Shown in pieces: positions 25,177 to 32,595 of a DNA stretch of 64,000 nt. The stretch covers positions 62,001 through 126,000 of the forward strand of contig NZ_JNZZ01000004.1 of assembly GCF_000717645.1 (NCBI RefSeq). The letters are read 5' to 3'. This stretch comes from Streptomyces californicus. Its GTDB lineage: Bacteria; Actinomycetota; Actinomycetes; Streptomycetales; Streptomycetaceae. Below the pieces are notes generated by a model. The model was not told the origin of the DNA. It saw only the letters and a list, made by a program, of their open reading frames with translations, and did no database searches. A program made the position numbers and the translations under genes. The stretch's first letter is position 1; every line of letters begins with the position of its first letter.

Positions 25177-25196
25177 AACAGAGCGCGCGGTCTATT
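25177..25196. promoter_or_regulatory. Candidate TetR operator
   Basis: AACAGAGCGCGCGGTCTATT is an inverted repeat with eight of ten base pairs matching, between the divergent membrane-protein and TetR genes. The AGAxCG...CGGTCT form is common for TetR-family sites. The flanks are A+T-rich, as expected for overlapping promoters. Confidence 0.5.
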
Positions 25197-25301
25197 AATA
25201 AATGCGGCACCATGGGCAGCACCGGGGACGAGCGGCGTACCCGGACGGGGACGGGCGGCTCACCCGGGGCCGGGCCGGCCCACCCAGGAGGAGGCAGCGG
25301 C

Positions 25302-25904
25302 ATGAGGACGGTGGACCCGGCCAAGCACAAGGCGCGACGCCAGCACATCGTGCGCGTCGCGGCGGAGCTGTTCGCCACGAAGGGCTTCGAGCGCACCACC
25401 ACGGCGGAGATCTGCAGGGCCGCCGGGATGAGTTCGGGCAATCTGTTCCACTACTTCGCCAACAAGCGGGCGGTCTTCCTCGCCGTCTTCGAGGACGAGG
25501 ACAGCGACAAGACCGAACGGCTGGCGGCTGCGGAGGCCGCCGAGGACCCGTGGGCCGCGCTGCTGGAGGTCGTCGACCTGCTCGCCGCCCCGGCCCTGGA
25601 ACCGCTCGCGCCGCACCTGGTCATGGAGGCGATGGTGCAGGCGTACCGGGACCCGGAGGTCGAGGAGGCGCTGAGCCGGGACAACGCCGCCGAGCAGAGA
25701 ACGGTGGCCGTCCTCCTGAGAAGAGCCGCGGCGGCCGGCCGGATCGATCCGGACCTGGACCCGGACGCCACCGCTTCCTGGGTCACGACCCTGATCGCCT
25801 CGCTCTACACCGGCGCCGCCACCGACCCGGCGTTCAAGGCGGCCGAGCAACTCCCCACGCTCCGGCTGATCCTGACCCGCTACCTCCGCGCGGAGCCCCG
25901 CTGA
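25302..25904 (+). CDS. TetR/AcrR-family transcriptional regulator
   Basis: A 200-residue regulator. The N-terminal helix-turn-helix spans about residues 10-55: 'QHIVRVAAELFATKGFERTT', 'TAEICRAAGMSSGNLFHYFA', 'NKRAVFLAVF'. The variable ligand domain follows. The ATG at 25302 is fixed by a strong AGGAGGAGG site eight to fifteen bases upstream, although the frame is open 190 bp further. It is divergent from the membrane protein at 24058 and likely represses it through the palindrome at 25177-25196. Confidence 0.92.
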   Translation: MRTVDPAKHKARRQHIVRVAAELFATKGFERTTTAEICRAAGMSSGNLFHYFANKRAVFLAVFEDEDSDKTERLAAAEAAEDPWAALLEVVDLLAAPALEPLAPHLVMEAMVQAYRDPEVEEALSRDNAAEQRTVAVLLRRAAAAGRIDPDLDPDATASWVTTLIASLYTGAATDPAFKAAEQLPTLRLILTRYLRAEPR

Positions 25905-26012
25905 CCGGCGGCCGCCCGCCCCCTGCCCGACCGCGAGGGGGAGTCGTCACACCACACCTGTCGCCCCCGCCCGGGCCGGTACGGCGAGGGCGGGGGGCCA
26001 CCGCACGCGCGG

Positions 26013-26945
26013 TCACCTGTCGCGCAGGGACTCCGCGATGGCGGTCTCGGACGGGGCGAGTCGCGTCCCGCCGTCCTCGATCTCCCAGAGGGCGTTCTGC
26101 AGCAGCCGCCCCAGGGTCCAGCCGGCGGCCCGTGCCCGGTCCAGTCCGAGGGCCTCGGTGAGCAGGTCGAACCGGCGTCGCACCGTCCGCCGGGGCCCGC
26201 CGGGCGCGACGACGTCGTCCCATCTGCTGTTCAGGGCGGGCCACAGGTCGAAGCCCGGATCGCCGACGAGCGGTTCGGGGTCGATGGCGATCCACGGTTC
26301 CCGCTCCGCGGCGAGGACGTTGTCGTAGTGGAGGTCCCAGTGCAGCAACCGGTCCCCGGGGTCATCGGCCAGATCGGCGACGGCCGAGGCCCAGCCGCGA
26401 AGGATCTGCCGGTCGGCCGGGTCCACCAGGTCGGCGACCGCCTGCGGGACCTGCTCCAGCATCGCGGCGGCCACGTCGCCGAGACCGGGCAGCCCACCCG
26501 GCGCGGGGACCGCGACCAGCCGCGCGTGCAGGGCCGCGAGGACGCCCATCGCCGCGTCGTCGTCGTCGACCGAGGCCAGGGTGCGCGCGCCGTCCAGCCG
26601 TTCCAGCAGCACGCTGCTGCTCACGGGATCGTGGTCCAGCAGCCGGACCATCCCCTCGCCCTTCCAGGCGCGGAGCCCGATCAGCGCGGCGGTGGCCTCC
26701 TCCCGCCCCAACTGGAGCTTGAGAGCCGCCGGCGTGCCGTCGCGGCGCAGCACCGGCAGCACCAACGACGCCTGGCCGGACCAGAGGTCTCCGTCCCGCC
26801 GCAGCTCCCAGCGCTCCAGCACGTCCGCGGCGAGCGCCGGCAGTGCGGCGATCCACGCCCTCCCCTCCTCGCCGAAGCCGGTGGCGTACGAGGACACCAG
26901 CGGCGGCGGGATCTCGTCGGCGGCCAACGCGTCGGGTCCGTTCAC
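26013..26945 (-). CDS. Aminoglycoside (streptomycin-type) O-phosphotransferase, APH(6)-like
   Basis: A 310-residue kinase-fold protein. It has the 'LLHWDLHYDNVLA' catalytic loop (H-x-D-x4-N, about residues 200-208) and the metal-binding 'AIDPEPLVGDPGFDLW'. The order and spacing resemble the APH(6)/hydroxyurea phosphotransferase group, which phosphorylates streptomycin. Intact motifs suggest it is active, but the substrate may be another natural product. The GTG at 26945 follows AGGAG. It starts four bases after the stop of the GNAT gene, so both form one operon. No streptomycin biosynthesis gene is seen nearby. Confidence 0.85.
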   Translation of the reverse strand: MNGPDALAADEIPPPLVSSYATGFGEEGRAWIAALPALAADVLERWELRRDGDLWSGQASLVLPVLRRDGTPAALKLQLGREEATAALIGLRAWKGEGMVRLLDHDPVSSSVLLERLDGARTLASVDDDDAAMGVLAALHARLVAVPAPGGLPGLGDVAAAMLEQVPQAVADLVDPADRQILRGWASAVADLADDPGDRLLHWDLHYDNVLAAEREPWIAIDPEPLVGDPGFDLWPALNSRWDDVVAPGGPRRTVRRRFDLLTEALGLDRARAAGWTLGRLLQNALWEIEDGGTRLAPSETAIAESLRDR

Positions 26946-26949
26946 CGGT

Positions 26950-27534
26950 TCAGCTCCTGGTCCTAGGGCCTGTCTGACGGTCGGCCGTCGCGTGCCAGTC
27001 GCGGCGGAGGAGGCCGAAGATCCAGGAGTCGGAGACCTCGCCGTTGACGACGCAGTCCTCGCGGAGGGTGCCTTCGCGGACGAAGCCGAGCTTCTCCAGG
27101 ACCCGGGCGGACCCCACGTTACGGGTGTCGGTCTCGGCTTGGACGCGGTTGAGGTCCAGGGTGTCGTACGCCCACCCCAGGACGGCCCGCGCGGTCTCCG
27201 TGCCGTAGCCGTTGCCCCACGTGGCGGAGTCGAAGACGTAGCACAGGGACGCACTGCGGAAGTCCGGGTTCCAGTCGAACAGGCCGCACCAGCCGATGAA
27301 CGAGCCGTCACAGACGCGTTCGACGGCCAGCCGCGCTCCCGAGCCCTCCTCCTCGATCCTCCGGCAGGTCGCGAGGAACTTCTGGAAGCGGGCCGGATCG
27401 GTCCACGGCGGGGAGTCCCAGTAGCGCAGCACGTGGGCGTCGCTCTGCAACGCGTAGAGCGGTTCCGCGTCGGCCTCGGTGAACGGCCGCAGGCGCAGGC
27501 GCTCGGTGTGCAACTCGGGGGTGGGCAGCGTCAT
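26950..27534 (-). CDS. GNAT acetyltransferase, RimJ/RimL type
   Basis: A 194-residue N-acetyltransferase. The start 'LHTERLRLRPFTEADAEPLY', the acetyl-CoA loop region 'WGNGYGTETARAVLGWAYD', then 'LNRVQAETDTRNVGSARVLE' and 'KLGFVREGTLRED' are typical of the RimJ/RimL/SpeG-like group that acetylates protein N termini or small amines. The ATG at 27534 (MTLPTPE) is chosen; another at 27543 is nine bases upstream. It is followed directly by the APH-like gene, so the pair may modify the same class of compound. Confidence 0.88.
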   Translation of the reverse strand: MTLPTPELHTERLRLRPFTEADAEPLYALQSDAHVLRYWDSPPWTDPARFQKFLATCRRIEEEGSGARLAVERVCDGSFIGWCGLFDWNPDFRSASLCYVFDSATWGNGYGTETARAVLGWAYDTLDLNRVQAETDTRNVGSARVLEKLGFVREGTLREDCVVNGEVSDSWIFGLLRRDWHATADRQTGPRTRS

Positions 27535-27664
27535 GCGGGGCATCCTGCCGCGCGATGCCCGCCCCCGCCATCGGATTTACCCGGGGCCGGGTGTCACGGG
27601 TGGGACGACCGCCCGCGCCGACGGCTGGATGCCCGTCGCGCGACCGCCGTCCCGGCCCAGGGCC

Positions 27665-27762
27665 ACCTCCACCACCGGGTGGCGGGCGCGGCGGCGTGGA
27701 GCGGCGGGCGCGAACCTCCACCACCGGGTGGCGGGCGCGGCGGCGTGGAGCGGCGGGCGCGA
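27665..27762. repeat. Perfect tandem duplication of 49 bp
   Basis: The 49-bp unit at 27665-27713, starting 'acctccaccaccgggtggcg', is repeated without change at 27714-27762. It lies between the GNAT gene and a membrane-protein gene, and each unit contains a short hairpin (ccaccgggtgg). Exact identity implies a recent duplication. Confidence 0.85.
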
Positions 27763-27772
27763 GTCGCTCGCC

Positions 27773-28309
27773 TCAGCCGGTGGCACCGCGCCGGGCGGCG
27801 GAAGCCGCCCCGGTCACGGTCCACAGGGCCGTCCCCCACAGGCTGAGAGCGGAGATCAGGCCCACGGTGAAACGGACGGCCCGGTCCGGCCCCTCCGCCA
27901 GCCACACGGCCCCGCCCGCCAGACCGGCAGCCACCAGCAGGGCGGCCGGCACGCGCAGCCGGGGCTGGCCGAACACGGCGGCGAGCGGGAGGAAGTGCAG
28001 CCCGACGACCAGAGCGATGAGCGGAGGAATGAGTACGGGCGCCCCCGCACGTGAGCACACCACGGCGATGACGATGATCACGAGCCACTGCAGACCGTTG
28101 ATCTGGTTGAACCGGCGGCGTCGATCCGCGGGGAACGGTCCTCCCGCCGACGCCGGAAGAATCCGGCGTGCGGCGAGCATCAGCCCCACGGCGACCACGC
28201 AGCCGGCGCCTACCGCGACCACCCGGACCGCCCCGCCGAACGCGCTCGTGGCCAGCAGCCACCAGCCGAGACCGAACAACGCGAGGAAGCCCACCCCTGA
28301 CTTGAACAT
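27773..28309 (-). CDS. Small integral membrane protein, function unknown
   Basis: A 178-residue protein beginning MFKSGVGFLALFGLGWWLL. It has five or six hydrophobic segments joined by short loops, including 'RRILPASAGGPFPADRRRRF'. The longer frame reaches to 28591, but that part is Arg/Ser-rich and unlike protein. The 3' end lies 10 bp from the 49-bp duplication. No family is recognised; similar four-to-six-helix proteins are common in Streptomyces. Confidence 0.72.
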   Translation of the reverse strand: MFKSGVGFLALFGLGWWLLATSAFGGAVRVVAVGAGCVVAVGLMLAARRILPASAGGPFPADRRRRFNQINGLQWLVIIVIAVVCSRAGAPVLIPPLIALVVGLHFLPLAAVFGQPRLRVPAALLVAAGLAGGAVWLAEGPDRAVRFTVGLISALSLWGTALWTVTGAASAARRGATG

Positions 28310-28478
28310 GATCGGGAGCGTAGGCGAGGAATCGGCCGTTCCGCCCTGGCGTTCACGGGCGGAAAGGCAGAAGGGCGGAAGGTGCTGACCGGGCGATGAC
28401 GAGGAGCGGGGCGGGCGGCAGCTCAGTCCCTCACGTCGTCGGCCCTTCCCTCCACTCGCCGACCCGCCGGTCCTCTCG

Positions 28479-28979
28479 TCAGTCCGCCCGCCGGCGCGGT
28501 GCCAGATCGTCCGGTACGTCCGGGGAGGCGAAGTGGAACGGTACGCCGAGGTGTTCGGCGAGCGCCCGGCCGGCCTCGGCGGCCGCCGCACCGGGCGGCG
28601 GGCCGTCGCGGCGGTGGAGGACCGTCGCCAGCCGGCTCTCCCCCTCCGGGGAGTCCAGGACGGCGATCAGGAGCACGAACCAGTCGTGCACGGTGTCGCC
28701 GTCCCAGATCGCCTCGACCGCCACCAACCGGCCCGGGGCGTCGGCGGCGCGGGCCGCGAGCGAGGGAAGGTCGAGCGGATCGGGCGGCGTGCGCCGCACC
28801 CGGTCGCCGAGCGCCTCGTACCGGGCGTGGACCGCCCGCTCGGCCTCGTGCAGCCCCACTCCGAGCGGACGCAGCGCCTCCCAGACCGCCTTGACCGCCG
28901 TCAGCCGCCGGTCCAGCAGCACGGCGGCGTCGACCTCCTGGCGGGTCCGCTCCTCCAAGAAGTCCCACCAGCGGCTCAC
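28479..28979 (-). CDS. Hypothetical soluble protein
   Basis: A 166-residue protein from a GTG (VSRWWDFLEERTRQEVDAAV). It is helical at first ('LLDRRLTAVKAVWEALRPLG'), followed by a mixed region with 'VAVEAIWDGDTVHDWFVLLI' and ending in an Arg-rich tail. Composition and codon use fit a real gene. It follows the GNAT gene at 29038 on the same strand after 58 bp. No domain is recognised. Confidence 0.68.
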   Translation of the reverse strand: MSRWWDFLEERTRQEVDAAVLLDRRLTAVKAVWEALRPLGVGLHEAERAVHARYEALGDRVRRTPPDPLDLPSLAARAADAPGRLVAVEAIWDGDTVHDWFVLLIAVLDSPEGESRLATVLHRRDGPPPGAAAAEAGRALAEHLGVPFHFASPDVPDDLAPRRRAD

Positions 28980-29037
28980 TTGACCACCGGCCGGAACCGC
29001 GGGGCGTCCGGCACGGCACGCGGCCGTCCGGCCTGCC

Positions 29038-29520
29038 TCACCGCGCCGCGGCCGGTACCAGCTCCGCCACCACTTCCCCGCCCTCGTCCTCGCCGTTCGG
29101 CCGGAAGCCGAGCGAGGTGTACAGGTGCGCGGCGGCCTCGTTCTCCGGGGCGTACGAGAGGCGTACGGCGGTGCAGTCCTCGCGGGCGGAGAGCCAGGCG
29201 GCCAGGGTCCGCACGGCGGCGCGGCCGATGCCCGTGCCCTGGTGGGCGGCGTCGATCAGCATGCCGCCGATCCAGTACGAACCGTCCTCGTCCCGGGCCC
29301 ACATGATGTGCCCGGTGACCTCCTCGCCCGCGAGCACGGCCAGCGAGTTCCAGTCGTCCTCGCGGCTGCTCAGCACCAGGTAGCGGGCGGCCAGGGCCGG
29401 TACCCAGTCGCGCTGGTCGTCGCGCGGCGCGCTGTCGGCGACGGCGCGCCAGTTGTCCGCGTCCACGGCGTGGAGGGTGACGGGGCGACCGGTCCTGTCG
29501 GTGTGTCCATGGTTGATCAT
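29038..29520 (-). CDS. GNAT-family N-acetyltransferase
   Basis: A 160-residue acetyltransferase. The acetyl-CoA-binding loop is 'LIDAAHQGTGIGRAAVRTLA' (about residues 90-110, Q-x-x-G-x-G/A). 'ENEAAAHLYTSLGFRPNGED' supplies the usual Tyr near the C terminus. The N-terminal part, with 'LAARYLVLSSREDDWNSLAV', holds the substrate side and is not diagnostic. The substrate is unknown. The ATG at 29520 is the only reasonable start. Confidence 0.87.
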   Translation of the reverse strand: MINHGHTDRTGRPVTLHAVDADNWRAVADSAPRDDQRDWVPALAARYLVLSSREDDWNSLAVLAGEEVTGHIMWARDEDGSYWIGGMLIDAAHQGTGIGRAAVRTLAAWLSAREDCTAVRLSYAPENEAAAHLYTSLGFRPNGEDEGGEVVAELVPAAAR

Positions 29521-29561
29521 CCGCGCAGACTAAGCGCCCCGCACCCTTCCCCACCAGGCGT

Positions 29562-30365
29562 TTACGGCTTCGCCATCGCCTGCTGGAAGCCCGTGTTCAC
29601 CGCGAGGATGCCGCCGTCCACGCGCAGGGTCGTCCCGGTGATCCAGGCGGCGTCCGCGGAGGCGAGGAAGGCGACGGCGGCGGCGATGTCCTCGGGGGCG
29701 CCGACGCGGCCGAGCGGGTAGAGGGCGGCGGCCCGCTCCAACTCGGCGTCGCGGCCCGCCCAGGCGTCGGTGCGGACGGTGCCGGGGGCGACGAGGTTGA
29801 CGCGTACGCCGCGTGGTCCCGCGTGGCCCGCCAGCGTACGGGTCAGGCTGGTCAGGCCCGCCTTGGCGGCGCTGTACCCGTGGCCGCCGAAGTCCTGTTC
29901 GCCGTTGACCGAGCCGATGGTGACGATCGCGCCCCGGCCCGAGGCGACCAGGTGCGGCAGGGCGGCGCGGGCGCAGCGGAACGGGCCGGAGAGGGTGATG
30001 TCGAGGGTGCGGTCCCACGCCTCGTCCGTCTCGTCCTCGAAGAGCGCGGTGTCCTCGCTCACCGCGTACGCGTTGTTGACCAGGACGTCGAGCCGGCCGA
30101 AGGTCGCGACCGCGTACGCCACCGCCGCCTCCACCGCCGCCCGGTCGGCCACGTCGCAGGCGAGGGAGTCGGCCGTGCCGCCCGCCTCGCGGATCGCCGC
30201 CGCCGTGCCCGACGCGCGCTCCGCGTCCAGGTCGGTGACGAGGACCGAGGCCCCTTCCGCCGCCAGGCGGTGGGCCGTCGCCGCGCCGATGCCCTGGCCG
30301 GCGGCGGTGATCAGGACGCTGTAGCCGTCGAAGCGGGCGGATTCCGGGGCGGGTTCAGGTGTCAT
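29562..30365 (-). CDS. Short-chain dehydrogenase/reductase
   Basis: A 267-residue classical SDR. The cofactor loop 'LITAAGQGIGAATAHRLA' (about residues 18-35) with an acidic residue later ('VTDLDAERA') suggests preference for NAD. 'VNNAYA' replaces the usual NNAG. The catalytic Ser is in 'IVTIGSVNG' and the Tyr-x3-Lys in 'GYSAAKAGL'. Classical SDRs oxidise or reduce alcohols and ketones; the substrate is unknown. The ATG overlaps the stop of the serine hydrolase gene (30362-30365), so they form one translation unit. Confidence 0.92.
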   Translation of the reverse strand: MTPEPAPESARFDGYSVLITAAGQGIGAATAHRLAAEGASVLVTDLDAERASGTAAAIREAGGTADSLACDVADRAAVEAAVAYAVATFGRLDVLVNNAYAVSEDTALFEDETDEAWDRTLDITLSGPFRCARAALPHLVASGRGAIVTIGSVNGEQDFGGHGYSAAKAGLTSLTRTLAGHAGPRGVRVNLVAPGTVRTDAWAGRDAELERAAALYPLGRVGAPEDIAAAVAFLASADAAWITGTTLRVDGGILAVNTGFQQAMAKP

Positions 30366-31609
30366 AGCGCCGACCGTACTGCCCTGACCAGCGCCTGGGC
30401 ACGGGGGTCGGCGGTGACTCCCTTCTGGAGCCCGTTGGTGACGTAGCCGAGCGCGACGCCCGACTCGGGGTCGGCGAACCCGAGCGAACCGCCGCGGCCG
30501 GGGTGGCCGAAGGAGCCGGGACCGAGCAGTGGGGAGGCCGGCCCGTGGAGCATGTACCCCAGTCCGAAACGGGTGTTGACGACGAGCACCCGGTCGGGGC
30601 CCGCCGACTCCTCGGTCCGGGCCAGGGTGAGCGTCGCGGGGGCGAACAGCCGGCGGTGGCCGTCGACGGGCCCGATCATCGCGGCGTAGCAGCGGGCCAG
30701 GCCCCGGGCGGTCGCGATGCCGCCGGAGGCGGGGAGTTCGGCGGCGCGGTAGGCGGGGTCGTTCTCGTCGGGGAACGGGTCGATCGCGCCGAACGCCCGG
30801 CGGGTGAGGGATTCCGGGTCCCGGTACGCCTCGACGACGGACCGCTTGGGGCGTACGCGCAGGCCGCCCGCGGCGGCGGTGGCCGCCGGGGGCTCCACCG
30901 GGCCGATGCGGCCGACGCGGTGGGCCTCGTCGGCGGGCAGCCCGAACCAGAAGTCGAGGCCGAGCGGGCGGGCGATCTCCTCGGCGATCCAACGGCCGAT
31001 GGTGCGGCCGGTGGCGCGGCGGACCAGTTCGCCGATCAGCCAGCTGAAGGTCTGGGCGTGGTAGCCGTGATCGGTTCCGGGCTCCCAGTACGGGCGTTGG
31101 GCGGCGACGGCGGCCGGGCCCGAGACCCCGTCGGCGGCTTCGGCGGGGGTGAGGGCGGTGTCCAGGGCGGGGACCCCGGCCCGGTGCGCGAGGAGGTCGC
31201 GGACCAGGACGCGCTCCTTGCCGTTCGCCTTGAACTCCGGCCAGTAGGTGGAGACCGGTGCGTCCAGGTCGACCTGTCCGCGCTGGTGGAGCATGAGCGG
31301 GACGGCGGCGGCGATGCCCTTGCCGGCCGAGCGGACGATCTGGACGGTGTCGACGGCCCACGGCTCGGTGCCGTCGACGTCCCGCGTACCGGCCCACAGG
31401 TCGACGACCTTGTGTCCGTGGCGGTAGACGGCGACGGCCGCACCCCGCTCCCCGCGCTGCTCGAAGTTGCGGACGAACGCGTCCGCGACCGGTTCGTACC
31501 CGGGGGCCACCGTGCCGCGTACGTCCACGGCCGCCCGCTCCCCCGCGCCTCCGTCCGTGCCGTCCGCTTCCGCACCCGCCGTCGTGCTCACTCCCGCGCT
31601 CCCGCTCAT
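30362..31609 (-). CDS. Beta-lactamase-family serine hydrolase/esterase
   Basis: A 415-residue class C beta-lactamase-fold protein, start at 31609 (MSGSAGVSTTAGAEADG). It has S94-A-G-K97 for the nucleophile motif. The second motif is 'HGYHAQTFSW', in which the usual Tyr-x-Asn is altered to Y-H-A-Q, as in EstB-type esterases. 'SFGHPGRGGSLGF' is the C-terminal motif. No signal peptide is seen. It is co-translated with the SDR, so a pathway that hydrolyses an ester and then oxidises or reduces the product is plausible. Confidence 0.86.
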   Translation of the reverse strand: MSGSAGVSTTAGAEADGTDGGAGERAAVDVRGTVAPGYEPVADAFVRNFEQRGERGAAVAVYRHGHKVVDLWAGTRDVDGTEPWAVDTVQIVRSAGKGIAAAVPLMLHQRGQVDLDAPVSTYWPEFKANGKERVLVRDLLAHRAGVPALDTALTPAEAADGVSGPAAVAAQRPYWEPGTDHGYHAQTFSWLIGELVRRATGRTIGRWIAEEIARPLGLDFWFGLPADEAHRVGRIGPVEPPAATAAAGGLRVRPKRSVVEAYRDPESLTRRAFGAIDPFPDENDPAYRAAELPASGGIATARGLARCYAAMIGPVDGHRRLFAPATLTLARTEESAGPDRVLVVNTRFGLGYMLHGPASPLLGPGSFGHPGRGGSLGFADPESGVALGYVTNGLQKGVTADPRAQALVRAVRSAL

Positions 31610-31968
31610 CCCCCCATGGTGCACGCCCCGGTGGGGTGTTCGGGATGCGGGTCGCCCCGGCCGCCGGGTTGTCACGGTCCGTTCACGGTGGACGCGGCGG
31701 AGCGCGGAGACGTGCGGCGGAGCGCGGTGGAGCGCGGCGGGGGCGCGGCGCGGGCGTGAGCGGTGCAACAGGTACGCCGGCGCGTCCAGCGGGTACCCGT
31801 ACAGGAGAGGAGCCTTCTCCGGGTACGTGGAAGGGGGCTCCGGTCTCCGGGGCCGCGTCGCCTCCGCCCCGGGTCGCACGCTGTCACGGTGTGCACACGC
31901 TCGCCGTGCCGTTCCCGCTGAATATGGGACATTAGAGGACAGAGCTACATATATAGGAGGAGCCGGCC
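31610..31968. other. Divergent intergenic region with promoters
   Basis: About 360 bp between the serine-hydrolase operon (minus) and the SsgA-like gene (plus). The part near 31680-31750 is a run of 'gcggagcgcgg' simple repeats. The right 40 bp (about 31915-31960) is A+T-rich and includes ACATATATA, a likely -10 region, just before a GGAGGAG ribosome site. No gene is seen. Confidence 0.5.
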
Positions 31969-32415
31969 ATGTCCCCTGTGATCCACGAACACGCACGCGC
32001 CCGGCTCATCACCGACGGCCCGCTGACCCGGCCGGTCCCCGTCGAACTGCGCTACGACCCGGCCGACGAACGGCGCACCGTCCACATAGGACTGCCGGAC
32101 GGCACCGACTGGGCCTTCGGCCGCGACCTGCTGGAACGCGGTCTCCTCACCCCGATCGAGCGCGGCGACGTCCGTGTCTGGCCGTGCGGCCGCACGCAGC
32201 TGATTGTGGAGCTGCACTCGACGGACGGGGTCGAGGTGTTCCAGTTCGAGATCCGGACGCTGATCCGCTTCCTCGCCCGCACCCGGGCCCAGTCGGGGGC
32301 CCCGGCCGCGGACGGCGGACGGAAGCCGCAGCCGCCGTCCCGCACCACCCCTCGCCCGGAGAGCGCGCGAACCGTCGCCGCACGCGCCGCGCACGGGCAG
32401 TACGACGGGACGTGA
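31969..32415 (+). CDS. SsgA-like sporulation/cell-division protein (SALP)
   Basis: A 148-residue SsgA-like protein, a family found in morphologically complex actinobacteria and tied to septation and spore-wall steps. The fold is recognisable by 'RLITDGPLTRPVPVELRYDP', 'PADERRTVHIGLPDGTDWAF', 'GRDLLERGLLTPIERGDVRV' and 'VWPCGRTQLIVELHSTDGV', ending 'FQFEIRTLIRFLART'. After about residue 105 comes a disordered Pro/Arg tail not typical of SsgA itself, so it is probably an accessory SALP. The strong ribosome site GGAGGAG and A+T-rich upstream sequence support the start. A 19-bp hairpin follows the gene. Confidence 0.93.
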   Translation: MSPVIHEHARARLITDGPLTRPVPVELRYDPADERRTVHIGLPDGTDWAFGRDLLERGLLTPIERGDVRVWPCGRTQLIVELHSTDGVEVFQFEIRTLIRFLARTRAQSGAPAADGGRKPQPPSRTTPRPESARTVAARAAHGQYDGT

Positions 32416-32454
32416 CCCTGGCAGTACGGCGTGACGCGCCCCGGTCCCGCGTAC

Positions 32455-32496
32455 GCGAGAAGCCCCCGTGCGGTGTGCCGCACGGGGGCTTCTCGC
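32455..32496 (+). terminator. Strong 19-bp hairpin after the SsgA-like gene
   Basis: Arms 32455-32473 and 32478-32496 are perfectly complementary with a TGTG loop. It lies 40 bp after the SsgA-like stop and before the convergent MMPL gene, so it may serve both directions. Confidence 0.85.
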
Positions 32497-32595
32497 CGTG
32501 CCCCGGACCCCGTCCCCACAGGTGACCGGCGCTCCCGGAGCCGCGCTCCGCTCGGGCGCGGCCCCGGAGTTCGGTGGGCCTAGGGCCCGGGGGCG

